A DNA stretch of 64,000 bases, taken from Agapetus fuscipes (Eukaryota > Arthropoda > Insecta > Trichoptera > Glossosomatidae). Under the pieces are notes generated by a model, which made no database searches, was not told the DNA's origin, and saw nothing but the letters and a program-made list of their open reading frames with translations. The position numbers and the translations under genes were made by a program. Below are positions 10,456-21,297 of the stretch, piece by piece (positions within the stretch are counted from its first letter, which is position 1; each line of letters begins with the position of its first letter). The stretch covers positions 4,712,001 to 4,776,000 of the forward strand of contig OX637334.1 of assembly GCA_951799405.1 (NCBI GenBank), written 5' to 3'.

Positions 10456-10690
10456 ACTTGAATAATTGTCGCTTTCTATAGCAACGATAAAGCTCGCCGA
10501 GGGTCCTTAAGCTGTGGCTCACACTAACAGAATATTTATCTGCCTTGTGAACCAAAAGTCTGGGTTTGATTCCGATTTTGTCAGAAGTCATTAATCGTGT
10601 CTGTGTTTTCTCCAATGATTCGGCATAGTACGGGCAATGTGCACTTAGTCTTCATAGTAATTGAGAACCTACTCCTTGGGAAACAGGGTG
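10456..10690 (+). repeat. SINE-C end fragment joined to a SINE-E-like piece
   Basis: GTCGCTTTCTATAGCAACGA to GCTGTGGCTCACAC matches the end of SINE-C. Then GTCTGGGTTTGATTCCGATT and GATTCGGCATAGTACGGGCA resemble SINE-E. Both are degenerate. Confidence 0.45.
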
Positions 10691-10969
10691 CTTTGTCTGT
10701 ATTTTTTTTGTACTTGAAAGAAGCCAAGGAAAGAATGATTAGATCATATTGGTGAAATTGCGAAAAATAATATTTGGATGATTTATTAGTATTGAGTACA
10801 GATCCTATATGACGAAGGATCATATTTTGAAATAAATTGTTTTCAATTATAAAACTTAATTTAATTATTATTTAATTTGTGGTATCAAATACTGTTCGAA
10901 AGGATGTGGTGGAGGTTTTTTTTACGAAGAATTATAAATAAAGTAAATAAGTTAATGGAATGGACTCGT

Positions 10970-11055
10970 TTAAAATACAAAAGTCAAAAAATTGTGACGT
11001 CACGCGGCCGGGTTGCTAGGGAAAATGCTAACTGATATTCAGTTATTGGTGGCAA
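10970..11055 (+). repeat. repeat K with CRE-like TGACGTCA, copy 1
   Basis: Reads AAATTGTGACGTCACGCGGC, CGGGTTGCTAGGGAAAATGC, then TAACTGATATTCAGTTA. Three other copies lie at 13433, 43805 and 63300. Confidence 0.5.
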
Positions 11056-11094
11056 AATACCCTTGGTAGGTACTTTCTGTATATATTTTCACGG

Positions 11095-11235
11095 CCGCTA
11101 ATTTGGGAAGCTTGCACTTGATCTCATATCCAACTGCCTTTGCGTTTGGGGTGGCCAGTACCTCCGCAGATGTGTATCCACTTTGTTCTGTTCTTGCACA
11201 TCTCTTTCACCCCCTCCACATTCATCGCTCTCTTC
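11095..11235 (-). mobile_element. LINE C-terminal fragment
   Basis: The reverse strand reads MKRAMNVEGVKEMCKNRTKW, then ICGGTGHP: the final block (..DEMKEVCKDRKKWR.IC) of an insect LINE ORF. Confidence 0.6.
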
Positions 11236-11567
11236 ATGCACGTTATTCTCTTTTCCTCAGTCTGTATCTTCCATAAAATTTACGTCAATGTTATTTTCCT
11301 TCTAAAATATACTTCATTGTTTTGCTATCTTGTATGTAATATTTTCTATGTTTTTTTTAAGCATCTACATATCATCTTATCTACAGAATGTCCAGTTACA
11401 AGACGTATTTGTATAGAATAGCTGAGGATATCTATTTGTAAACCTACATGTGTTTTCTGTCATTTTTTGCATGCCCTTATATTATTGTTTAAATAGCGAT
11501 AGGAAGAAACCATTGAGTTATAATATATTGGAGTCGAAACTATTTTGACGCTAGTAGACGATAGGCC

Positions 11568-11890
11568 AGTCTGGTTGATAGCGCAGTTGGTAGAGTGCTT
11601 GCATTCCATGCCGAGAGCTCAGGTTTGAATCCCACCGAGGGTGTCAGAAATGATTTACAGTTTCGATATTTATTTCAAACCCATAAATAAAATACCGGCA
11701 AGGTTTACTTAGCCTTCACAAAAAATGAGTAGCAGTCACCTCGGGAGCTGGTAAACCCCTACTTCAAGTGGCTGGCGTAAGGCCGGTCGCCTTATCTGTA
11801 AAAATAAACAGGTTCCACTCGACACATGTGACCCACCCTTTCGGTGAATACGCGACAAGAAGTTACACTATATGTGTTACTAAGTAGCGT
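11568..11890 (+). repeat. SINE-B, full length
   Basis: Head with A box TAGCGCAGTTGG and B box GGTTTGAATCCC, then TGTCAGAAATGATTTACAG, AAATAAAATACCGGCAAGG, CACTTCAAGTGGC(T)GGCG, and the end AAGAAGTTACACTATATGTG. It is a good reference copy for this family of about 320 bp. Confidence 0.85.
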
Positions 11891-12091
11891 TAGTAGCGTA
11901 GACACAATATCTGTTTTAACGTACCTCGTCAACACACATCTTTGTTGGTTGGAAAGATAGCAATGATACCAAGAGTTTCCCCACACTGTTAACAGTCAAA
12001 ATACACAGATGTTAGATTTTTTTTCATACTTTTGGCATTACTAAAATGTTTTTTAGTGCGCGGTACATGTGCTCACGTATATCAAATATTA

Positions 12092-12350
12092 TTCCTTGAC
12101 TTATAGCTTGGTATGAGGCTGACCACCCATACAGTAAAAAATGGTTCACTTTGCCAATGTCACCCCTGCTTCAGGGAAGGTCGGCAAGAGTTGCAGGGCT
12201 TATGTTCATTTGAGATTAGATTTTTTATACTGTAGGTCCATATGCGGCATGTGTGAGCGCGAAATTATGCGTGTCTGCTTGTGAGAATGCATTTAATAGG
12301 AATCTCAAATTATACATATCTTTGCAGCTTAGATTTAGATTTAGGTTTTA
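12092..12350 (+). repeat. LINE-A 3' tail, full
   Basis: Starts TTCCTTGACTTATAGC and runs through GGCTGACCACCCATAC and TTGCAGGGCTTATGTTC to GCAGCTTAGATTTAGATTTAG. The tail unit here is AGATTT rather than AGATT. Confidence 0.9.
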
Positions 12351-12452
12351 GATGGTCCGTGAAGTTAAGTGATGAAGTGGTCCCTAGTTATGAAAGAAAG
12401 ATGGCATTATTATAAAATAATAACGGCATGTGTAATTATTGAAGATGGAGAG

Positions 12453-12696
12453 CTCCTTGCTGATAGGTTGGTACGAGGCTGACCACCCGTGCTGTAAAAA
12501 TCGGTTCACTTTTGCCAATGCAACCCCGGTTCAGGGAACGGCGGCAGGAGTTGCAAGGTTTATGTCCATGTGAGGTTTTCTTTATTTGTATGCACACATG
12601 CAGAATGTGTAGGCGCGAACCTACATGTGCCTGTCTGTGGGCATGCATTTCATATGAGCCTTAAATGCTTACATATCCTTAGATTATAGATTATAG
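12453..12696 (+). repeat. LINE-A 3' tail, second subfamily
   Basis: Starts CTCCTTGCTGATAGGTTGG. Diagnostic differences are CGGTTCAGGGAACGGCGGC, TTGTATGCACACATGCAG and the tail unit AGATTATAGATTATAG. The closest relative is at 60149-60391. It lies about 100 bp after the other subfamily, in the same orientation. Confidence 0.85.
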
Positions 12697-13026
12697 AGAA
12701 AGCAAGAAAACATAGGATTTCACATGATTATTAAGTATTATGTGGTGCTTGGCAGCTTTGTGCATGACAGGTCCGGTTGACAGGTGAGACGCATAGTGTG
12801 TATCAATGCCGTGAGCTAGTTTCTTATCCACCAGTACTATTACTCAATGGACGAAACCATTCAGGACTTACCTGGAGGACAACATAATGGGAGCGAATTC
12901 CTAGCACATTCTAGAAATTCTTTCCGACTTTATACCTGTGTGTAAAAAATCTTTGCTATCTAATCTAGTGCAAAACGCAAATGCAACTAAGCTGCACACA
13001 CAGGGAATTATTTAATTTATATTTAA

Positions 13027-13240
13027 AAATAGATTGTGAAGAGGAATGCAATTAAACAACCTATGAAACAGGTATTGACATTATCAAATAAAAATTCATT
13101 ATTCAATATTTAAAATGAATTATTGATCATTAATTACACAATGGCTGTGGAACCAGGGTCAAAGTTATTGTGGATAATGCTCGTGCAGGCGGGATTCGAA
13201 CTTGCGATTGTTTCAATAACGCAAATTCGAGATAATTATG
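13027..13240 (-). repeat. SINE-D (tRNA-derived SINE), variant
   Basis: The left end AAATAGATTGTGAAGAGGA matches the tail of SINE-D at 50938. The right part carries GGCGGGATTCGAACTTGC, the reverse complement of a B box. The middle differs from 34441 and 50938 but resembles 49510-49650, so two subtypes exist. Confidence 0.55.
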
Positions 13241-13432
13241 GTAGGTACTTGGTGCATTATTTATATCAACATACGTATCATATAACTGGACGTCATTTTG
13301 TTCCATAAATCTGTCTCTTACATTTTGCATGTGTCCCACTCGCAATTTAATCAATTTATTCTTGCATTACTCACCATATTACTCTCTGTCTTGCGATGTA
13401 ATACTTTTCCTCTGTGAGGTCTGCACACTTCA

Positions 13433-13505
13433 AAAGGTCATAAAAAGTTGTGACGTCTCACGTCCGGGTAGCTAAGACAAAGGCTATCTAATATTTAGTT
13501 ATTTT
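13433..13505 (+). repeat. repeat K, copy 2
   Basis: AAAAAGTTGTGACGTCTCAC, GTCCGGGTAGCTAAGAC, then CTAATATTTAGTTATTTT. Confidence 0.45.
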
Positions 13506-13626
13506 TCCGTAAGAACCCTAGTTCAGAGAGCACTGACGTTTCAGACGCAGGTTGTCCTACTTCAAGAACATGTATTTTTTCTTACTGTTTAATGTAGAAC
13601 AATTTTTTAATGAATAACTTATATTA

Positions 13627-13795
13627 TATTAGTTGCTGTAAGGCTGGATGGACCTTTGATGACCGGTCTTTGGTAAAGGCAGGTGAATTTTTTCAAGCCG
13701 GTCAAGAGCACATTTGAAAATTAAACGATTTTATTTTTATGTGCTCTACCGGGATTCGAACCCACGGCCTTTCGATTATAAGTTTAGTTTAAATG
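13627..13795 (-). repeat. SINE-C
   Basis: TTGCTGTAAGGCTGGATGG, CCGGTCTTTGGTAAAGGC, then the reverse B box CGGGATTCGAACCCACG. It lacks the terminal GTGTGATTCAC part. Confidence 0.7.
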
Positions 13796-14164
13796 TAACG
13801 TTTTGTACCTACTTGGTATACAGGATGTGAGTCGACTCGAGTCAATGTCCCAGACTAGCGGCTTGAGTAAAATAAACTTACGTACACATGTACTGAACAT
13901 GTCAATTACAATTTAACAATGTGAGATCCTCTCGATCTTTCCACGCACACTTTCTATCAGAGGCGACTGTTTTATAGAGGCAAGATTAAAGACGACATTC
14001 CACTCGCTAAATGCGATGTTTTCGTGGACGACGCTGCAAGAAGTTGCTCACCATATCTGCGCTGCCAAACACACACTAATTGAATAAAATAGCATTTTTT
14101 TCGCTTTTTTAAGCTTTACAATCTGACAAATCTCACTTTTTTTTTTTTTAAATATTCATCATTC

Positions 14165-14425
14165 ATTCATCCCTTTGCAGTCGATCTCAAAACTTGTCGT
14201 TTTCATGACTCATTATTTTGCCAAACTGCTCGTTTATGGAATGATCAACCAGTATCTGTGTTTCCTTCCCGATTTGACCCGGTTTTATTCAAAGCCAACA
14301 TCAATCGCCGCTTCCTTGCAGCGCCTCACGACATAAGCAACACCTCTGCGGCATCCTTCCAGGGTGACACAGACCCCCAAGACTTTCAAGAATTGGGAAG
14401 CTTCCCTCACAGGATTCCTTAAAAA
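14165..14425 (+). mobile_element. LINE RT C-terminal fragment (R1/jockey-like)
   Basis: One frame reads FCQTARLWNDQPVSVFPSRF, then FKANINRRFLAAP. This is the RTARLWN.LP..VFP.....FK..VNR.L pattern at the C-terminus of many insect LINE reverse transcriptases. The 5' part is missing. Confidence 0.65.
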
Positions 14426-14702
14426 AAGGCGAACACACAGCATTCAAAAGCAACTGATTTTGAAGATGCAAATGTAATCCTTACACAGTATCTCTGAAAA
14501 AATAGCAAAAAGTAATATTTTTTGTTTTTATAATTTAAAAATGAATTTATTTTTTCCACAGGTAACTCTACTTGTAGCGATTACCTGACATAAGCAATGT
14601 CTGAGCAGCTCGAACTTACTTAAAACATCATTGCCAATTATCTTAAAACTGTCATTTTCGAGTTTTTTTAGTTTTGCAAAAAAGTACCACGATATCTACT
14701 AA

Positions 14703-14784
14703 GCATGTTTTGTCATTGTGATGTTCTGTCCTATAACGTTCTGTCATGTGTCGTTATGTCGTGCGTTGTTCTAATCATGGAACC
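14703..14784 (-). repeat. minisatellite element G fragment
   Basis: Tandem TGTCATGTGTCGTTATGTC-type units, ending TCTAATCATGGAACC. The same end motif occurs at 33690-33702 and, inverted, at 31106. Confidence 0.55.
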
Positions 14785-15114
14785 ATTATAATCAGCTGAG
14801 GTGCGTTTAATATTCTCTTGTTGATTTCTAGTATATTTTTAAGGTAAAGGCGGTGATATTTATTTAGACTCTATGCTCTGCACGCGCCTGCTAGGGGACC
14901 CTATTACCAAAAGACCGGTCCATTTGTCACACTTGACGTGGGGCGGCTTTGGTGTCGAATCCCACAAAATATACCGTAACGTATTACGCTACTTGTCAAG
15001 GATAAATTGTTTTCTTATCCTGTCGTTCTTTTTCACACATTTCTTACTAGTGAAGCCGATTTTGGTGTCACCAAAAAAAAGTTAAAGAAAGGTAGTGGGT
15101 TTAATTCCCAGCAG

Positions 15115-15300
15115 TGTACAAAGCAAAATCGAATAGGCTCTTCGCTGTGCTGAAAAGAACATTTGCAATTGCTGGTCCTCTGGCCTGGAACCACCTGCCT
15201 CATCATGTGAGAGAGATGGAGGAGCATGGGAGGTTCAGAAATGCACTGAAGACAAGACAATTTCTGGTATCGTTTGCACAAGCGCCCTTGAAGTGAATAC
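15115..15300 (+). mobile_element. LINE C-terminal fragment (CR1/L2-like)
   Basis: The frame 15114-15296 reads FAVLKRTFAIAGPLAWNHLP, then EHGRFRNALKTRQF. This matches the FG.RAF.VAGPRAWN.LP...FK..LKTHLF C-terminus of CR1/L2-type LINEs. A close relative lies in reverse at 58135-58330. A B-box-like GTGGGTTTAATTCCC precedes it. Confidence 0.65.
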
Positions 15301-15359
15301 ATCACGCAACGGCGCTCTAAAGAAGTCATCAATTCATCATCATCAGCGAAAAATAGGAA

Positions 15360-15765
15360 ACTCACAAAGAATATAAGATTGGCGGTACACAATGGTATAT
15401 TGGTGCCGACATTGATGTATGGAAGTGAGGCGTGGACAGTTAATAAATGTGAGTTGAGTAAAGTATGTAAGTACGATTGAAATGGCATATCTGAGAGCAA
15501 TGTCTGGAAGGACACTGAATGATAGAGTAAAGTGTAATGTCAGAGGAAAGCGTGGAAGGGGAAGACCGAGGAAGGAATGGATAGACCAAATAGGTGAGAT
15601 TGCGAAATAATGGAACCTGTCGAGTAGGAATAAGAGAAGAGTATCTATGAGCTAAGTAATGAATGTTGAAGAGATGAAAGAGATATATACAAGGACAGAA
15701 AAAAGTTGAGACGCATCTGCGGAGGTACCGGCCACCCCTAGTAAAACGGCGGCAGGATACAGTAC
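15360..15765 (+). mobile_element. LINE RT C-terminal fragment, decayed
   Basis: LAVHNGILVPTLMYGSEAW and TVNKCELSKV, then after a frameshift KRGRGRPRKEW-like sequence, ending in DRKKLRRICGGTGHP. Several stops and frame changes. Same family as 23474-24010 (minus). Confidence 0.7.
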
Positions 15766-15779
15766 CTTTTTATGAAGTA

Positions 15780-16140
15780 AGTGAGTTTGATGTAGGTACA
15801 TTTAAAATTACGCTAAAATATCGATTTAATTTTTTGATAGGCGGGTAGAATTTTTGTCGTGGGTAGTGAGTACATTGAATAATTGAATAAAGTCCACAGC
15901 AGAATGCCTTCCAGGAAGCTTCAATTGAATTCGATCCGTTTCATTTCATAAAAGTAATGGATTCCCGAGAAAGAATGCGCGAATCCGATATTTTAATACT
16001 TACATTTTAGTAGATACCTTATTCCGTTGGCTTAGTCACTGGCAATACTCAAAATGATAGAGTAGTTAGGTAGGTACAAACAAGAATATGAGATAGAACG
16101 CTAAACGAACCTTTTTATTCTAACAGGTAAGACGTTCAGC
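15780..16140. other. no recognised feature
   Basis: AT-rich single-copy-looking DNA; no exon seen. Confidence 0.35.
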
Positions 16141-16164
16141 TTTACTCCAACCATTTAATTTAAA

Positions 16165-16350
16165 ATTTAAGTGTCCCAGCTTCCGAAGGGGCTGGTTCTC
16201 ATTTCTTGTGAAGGCTGAGTATGCCTTGCCGGTATTTTAATTTTGAAAAACTCAACTAAGTTAAAACCACAGTTTAACTTTTGGTCGCGTTTTACCTGTA
16301 GCGGGTTTAACCTACCTACTGGTAAGGGGGCCGGCCTTACGTCAACCATC
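16165..16350 (-). repeat. SINE-B, rearranged copy
   Basis: Reverse SINE-B pieces (CCCAGCTTCCGAAGGGGCTG, TTCTTGTGAAGGCTGAG, TTGCCGGTATTTTAATTTT) precede the GGGGGCCGGCCTTACG piece. That piece should lie on the other side, so the copy has been rearranged. Confidence 0.55.
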
Positions 16351-16380
16351 TCATAATAGGCAAAATAAATGTTAGTGTTA

Positions 16381-16448
16381 TTTGTTGTTTTGTCATACGA
16401 TGTTTTTTCATGTGCTGTTTATGTTATGTTCTGTTTTAGGTATGTGAT
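16381..16448 (-). repeat. minisatellite element G fragment
   Basis: TTTGTTGTTTTGTCATACGA, then TTTCATGTGCTGTTTATG and TGTTCTGTTTTAGG. It is collinear with 33515-33560. Confidence 0.5.
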
Positions 16449-16857
16449 GATTGTCACCCAAAAACCGATCCCATATCTTTTGCCAAATCTAGAAAATATG
16501 TGCGAAATCAGATTTGAGTTTCACAGGATAAAATAATATTTTTGATCTTCGGTTCGTGTCGTACGAAAATAAACAACATCTGTTTCCTTGCTTACATTAT
16601 AAAAGGTCAGATAAAACATGTTATTTTTTCTTGGAATTCCTTAAATTATTTTCATTTCCTTTAAATAGAAACATTGGAAATAGTTAGTAATATTTTATGT
16701 TTGAAAATGAGGAACGATAAATTGATAGATTAAAAGAGCCCTTGAGGTGTGCTACACACAAAACCGGCGCATTTAAAAAAAAAACATCCAAAAAAATATA
16801 TATACAGGTATATAGGGCACTCAATGAGAGATACCACCTTCTTCAGTGATATCTTTA

Positions 16858-17010
16858 AAGGGAAGAGTCTGTCACCACTTCATCCGGCCATCTTTCTTTA
16901 GGTCTTTCCACTGTTTTTTTTGTGCTTCTTTGGGTCCTGCACAACAAGCCATCTTTTTCAGGATCTAATGGTCCATTAGCTGTATGTGATCCAGCCAATG
17001 CAGTCTGCTG
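16858..17010 (-). mobile_element. LINE C-terminal fragment
   Basis: The reverse strand gives LHWLDHIQLMDH, then after a frame change TVERPKERWPDEV, resembling (R)L.WLGHV.RM...GRPK.RW.D.V. Heavily decayed. Confidence 0.45.
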
Positions 17011-17017
17011 ACTTACA

Positions 17018-17165
17018 TAATTTAAGTTGCAATTGTACATGAAAAAATGAACATAAAGCCTGCATTTTTTCCGGTCCTTCCCTGAAACAATGATGAAATT
17101 GACTAAGTGTACCGATTTTTATAGCATGTGTGATCAGCCTCATATCAACCTATAAGTTGAGGATC
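17018..17165 (-). repeat. LINE-A 3' tail, internally deleted
   Basis: ATTTAAGTTGCAATTGTACA is joined to AATGAACATAAAGCCTGC and continues to CAACCTATAAGTTGAGGAT. The middle of the tail is missing. Confidence 0.65.
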
Positions 17166-18000
17166 AAAAATAATAAAATACATAATTAACCATGTAGAAA
17201 TCAGACAATAAATATATGACTTACAAAATACCATGGAATATTAGCGTTAAAAATTTGAAAGTCTTACCCGTTAGCATTGCAGATCAACTGCCATTTTTCT
17301 TGGTCTTTGGATACTTATAATTACTAAAAACTAGCCTTATTAGTTAAATTGATTTTTCGTTGATTAAAATTAATTATCAAAAAGATTTTTAGGGTTGATA
17401 GGCGTATAGACAATAAATTGTAGATGTTAGGTGTATATAGGGTTGTTCACCGTTGTTTTATATAGAAGGGAGTGGTAGTGACCCAAGTATATAAAACTTT
17501 ACGTTCAACTCAACCATAGTGTTAACCAAAAAGTGTATTGAAGCTAAAACGCTCACTTGCAGAGCTGTTCTTGTTTTCATACATTTCTTGGTAAACGCTA
17601 TTCTGGAGTTTAAACACATTGTTTTATATATATACTGGCTAGAACCTCGTATCGATCGATAGCCGCGCTAGACGTCCAGACATTTTGAATTTCGAAAACA
17701 TATGTTTTTCAGTCACAGCTTAAATTCGATGAAAAATGTTGTAAGAAAAAAATATCTGATACCTCGAGTAACGTAGATACTTCAACCTGTGGTTTTATGA
17801 AGTTTACTTTTATTTAAAAGTTAATTTTAGTTAACATATGGTTGATTGACAAAGGCGCTAAGTAACATAGTGTACAAACTGAGAAAAAGAGAAAACCTTG
17901 TATGGAAATGTTCGTCTTTTTTTGTAGAAAATTTAACTTGACTTGTTTATATGTACAGCTCACACGGCACCCTTATCTCCGCCGTACATTTTTGGTGATT
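17166..18000. other. AT-rich DNA with one family F repeat
   Basis: Apart from 17487-17638, nothing recognisable. Confidence 0.35.
17487..17638. repeat. family F repeat with inverted ends
   Basis: AAGTATATAAAACTTTACG at one end and CATTGTTTTATATATATAC at the other are inverted. The core CTAAAACGCTCACTTGCAG lies between. Confidence 0.55.
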
Positions 18001-18004
18001 TTGG

Positions 18005-18111
18005 GTTTGAAACACAAAACCGGAAAATCATTCCTGACACCCTTGGTTGGGATCGAACTCTAGCCCTCTGTTTTTAAACACAAGCGTTCTACCAACTGAG
18101 CTATCGACCGT
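18005..18111 (-). repeat. SINE-B head fragment
   Basis: The reverse strand has TAGCTCAGTTGGTAGAACGC and a B-box-like GAGTTCGATCCC, then TGTCAGGAATGATTTTCC. Confidence 0.7.
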
Positions 18112-18166
18112 ATACTTTGTAAACTAATAAAGTCTGTTAGGACTCGAAACTTACGAGTATCTAGAT

Positions 18167-18377
18167 TAGTGGTTCTTAACCTTTTTGGACCACTTTACAT
18201 ACGTACTCAATCTGTACAAAATCACAAATTGAAATAGTCGATGGGGGGAGGAATTAGATACGCCCTCAATCTCACGTCACCACAAAAATACGTTGCTGAG
18301 CCTTATGAATTTCTTACAATCCGCCCTGACAAAAAATAAAATCACTCCCGCGGACCTCCTCTGGTTAGAATCCACTG
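18167..18377. mobile_element. hAT-like nonautonomous DNA transposon
   Basis: Left end TAGTGGTTCTTAACCTTTTT and right end, reversed, CAGTGGATTCTAACCAGAGG: the common hAT terminus CAGTGGTTCT. The flanking 8-mers ATCTAGAT and AGCTAGGT agree at 6 of 8 positions, as expected for an aged 8-bp hAT target duplication. At 211 bp there is no transposase. Confidence 0.65.
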
Positions 18378-19573
18378 AGCTAGGTATTTTTTTTAATATT
18401 TTACATTTTCCAGATGCATTTTATTTTTTACACATGGCAACTTTCCTCGGCCGCGTTCGAAATTTGAATTTTAGTCCGAGGAAGCTGTTGTCTATGGAAT
18501 TTCATAAAGTTGGTACGTTTGTTTTTTTTGTCGCTGCGAAAACAGTCCTGTCGACATATGGCCGCAATAAGTTTTTATCTTTTTTTTGTTTCATTTTTAA
18601 GCGCTTTTGAATACGATTGTAAATATTATATAGCCAGTTCAATGTACCTTCCAATTTATTTTAATATTTGAGCCGTATAGAAGCAAAGGCGGCAGTCTTG
18701 AAACTTTTTCGAATGTGAGATAAATACATATTATATTGAAACACGAGAAATCATTTTCTTATCAGTGAGGTTGAATTGAACTAGTAGGTGACGAAACACA
18801 ATATTGTCTATGCCAATTCACGTACAGATCTCATTCATTTATCTCATTTTCGAAAAAAAAATACCCTTCTTTTCTAAATTTTCAAATGAGCTCTGCACAT
18901 GAATTGATGAAATGTTTGAATATGGATTGCTAATTCAAATCAGAACAAAAGAAAAGTTTTCAAAAATGGAATACCAATTCAAATTTGAAGCATGCGTGCG
19001 TGCTGCCAACATAATAATAATTACGTTGATACAATGTGTGTTCGGCTACCCCACTTTCCGTTCCGTTCCGTCATACTCCGCCGCGTGTCTGTAGTATGCC
19101 CCTATGAGTCATCAAAATTATTTTGCAGTCAACTGTACCCCTAGTACCAAACTATCGTTCAAACTCAACCACAGCGTTTTATCAAAATTGTATGGAAATT
19201 AAAATATCGTTCTCGGTTTCCATACATTGTTTTTGGTGATACGCCACGGTTGAGTTTGATTGTTGTGTTTTATACTGATGACTGTATTGTTTGGGAACTT
19301 GGCATCCAGTAATTACGATCCCTCGTCATGAAATATGTTGTTAATAATATGATAATGCATAAAGGAAACTCTGGGATATGGATAATTACCATGTAACACC
19401 CACTTTCCATTGTTTTTGCATCGATTTACAGACCCTTTCTTTGCTCGTGATGGGGAAGGGTTTTGTATCTGCAAAAACATAGCCAAACACTTCAAACTAA
19501 CAGTTGATTCGTGGCGGTATTCGCAATCCTGCTTTTTTGGAAAATCTTGGTCTGTCTGTTGCAGACAATTATT
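18378..19573. other. AT-rich DNA with one family F repeat
   Basis: A 105-codon frame at 18293-18610 begins inside the hAT-like element and is very F/L-rich; I do not regard it as a gene. Only 19147-19283 is a recognisable repeat. Confidence 0.35.
19147..19283. repeat. family F repeat with inverted ends
   Basis: CGTTCAAACTCAACCACAGC and GCCACGGTTGAGTTTGATTG are inverted arms around GGAAATTAAAATATCG and TTTCCATACATTGTTTTTGG. Confidence 0.55.
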
Positions 19574-19710
19574 TCGGTCGATAGCTCAGTTGGTAGAATA
19601 CTTGCGTTCTTTGCCAAAGACCTAGGATTTGATCTCCACCAAGGTCGCCCGTTTCACTGTTAATTTAAACGCAAAATAAAAATACTAAGTTTACTCAGCC
19701 TTCACAAGAT
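19574..19710 (+). repeat. SINE-B, 5' part
   Basis: TTCGGTCGATAGCTCAGTTG (A box) and GGATTTGATCTCC (B box) lead to TTTACTCAGCCTTCACAAGA, where the copy is cut off. Confidence 0.8.
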
Positions 19711-20496
19711 AGGGAACAAACCAGAGTAGTCTTGTAACCTCTTCACAAGTAGCTTAGTTGTGAAACAGTTGCTCAAAGTACCTGGATTGTAATGAAAGCA
19801 AAGCAAGAAATAGGAAGAAAAATACATTCGAAATCGGTCAATACTTGGAAGCGCAATATATATACATATATCTAAAGCCGGTCGTGAAAGCCTAAAAACA
19901 TTATTTTCAATATGCAATGCTAACTTTAAAGTTGATTGCACTTTTTACTCTTTATTTATGTTTAGTTTTGCCTGTACGGAGCGCTCGCCCCTGTTTATCT
20001 ACCCTCATGAGCCCGCATCACATAGACATAAATGACGTGTCGCCCCATACAACAGCCATTAACTAAATTGATTCCATATATATCGATTATTCAGTGTAAT
20101 CGGCAGTCCATGATGATTGGTGTATCGGATAACATACAGACTAGGAAAGTTAAGAATCAAGATGAAAGTAAACTAACGACCTAATTGGTTTTTAAATTTT
20201 TTGGAACTATTGACACTGAAAATTATTTTTTATTTCAAAAAGATGTAAAAAAATAAGCTATTCTTAACTATTGATTTAATTTGTATTTTTTATTAAAATT
20301 TTACCTAACTGTACATAAAACCCTATGACACTGCTGTATGGCTACTCTATGTACTAATTCCTTCAATTATACCTGATGACGATCAAAGGACTGAAAACGT
20401 TTATTTATTTAGATGAAAAGTAAACTGCGTCATGAGTAAAAATGACCCTGTTATTTATTTTTCAAACACATAATGGGTTTTTATTAATGTGCGATA

Positions 20497-20818
20497 TATG
20501 TAGTAGAGTGCTTGCATTCTACCCCGTGAGCTCGGGTTCGAATCCCACCGAGGAGGGTGTCAGAAATGATCTCCTATTTCGGTGTTTATTTCAAACCCCA
20601 TAATAAAATACCGGTATGGTTTACTCAGCCTTCACAAGAAATGAGTACCAGCCCCCTCGGGATCTGGGAAACCCCCACTTCAACTGAAGTGGTTGGCGTA
20701 AGGCCGGCCCCCTTACCTGTAAAAATAAATAGGTTCAACTCGCCACATGCGACCCCTTCGGGGATAACGCGGCAAGAAGTTACACTTTATGTGATGCTTA
20801 GTTGCGTTTTGCGTTCTA
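20497..20818 (+). repeat. SINE-B, nearly complete
   Basis: TAGAGTGCTTGCATTC, GGGTTCGAATCCCACC, TCAGAAATGATCTCC, AAATACCGGTATGG, CACTTCAACTGAAGTGG, CCCTTCGGGGATAACGC, and the end ACACTTTATGTG. Only the first bases of the head are missing. Confidence 0.85.
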
Positions 20819-20819
20819 T

Positions 20820-21290
20820 AGGTTTTGGATACCCACTGTTAGCAACCGTTTTTAGACCGGTCCGTAGTCTAGTGCTCATCTCTATAGATTCATAAACATT
20901 TTTATTTATTTATTCATTTACGGCATAAGCCTTTTACGAAATAAGTACATATCAAGGGAGTTTATACAAAACAAATTTCAATTAAAAAAAAATTAAGACA
21001 GTAAATCATTAAATTAAATACGATGTGTTTTAGTATAGGTACACGTGTATGTCTCATTTAATTTTTTGAACCATGTGTGGTCTATATCTTTAAACAGTGC
21101 CGTCATTTTTTTTGTAAGAAACAAAACGCTATCGGAATTAAATGCTTTATCTACCAAGTTCGAGGTCTATTCACTTTGGTCAGTGCGGCGTAACCACATC
21201 GCTCAAAAAAAAAAACGTTTAAAGAAGAAACCATTCGAACCAGGATAGTAGTTGTGAATATAAATAATGTTTTATTTTATATTTCTCTTG
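20820..21290. other. AT-rich DNA, nothing recognised
   Basis: No exon or known repeat seen. Confidence 0.3.
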
Positions 21291-21297
21291 CTCACAG

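Noticed and set aside
11568..11640. tRNA gene (A and B boxes present)
   Set aside because: The same head occurs in a dozen copies, always followed by the SINE-B body; acceptor stem pairing and terminator are not those of a tRNA gene.
15033..15515. 160-codon ORF on the minus strand
   Set aside because: It is the shadow of forward LINE fragments at 15115-15300 and 15360-15765.
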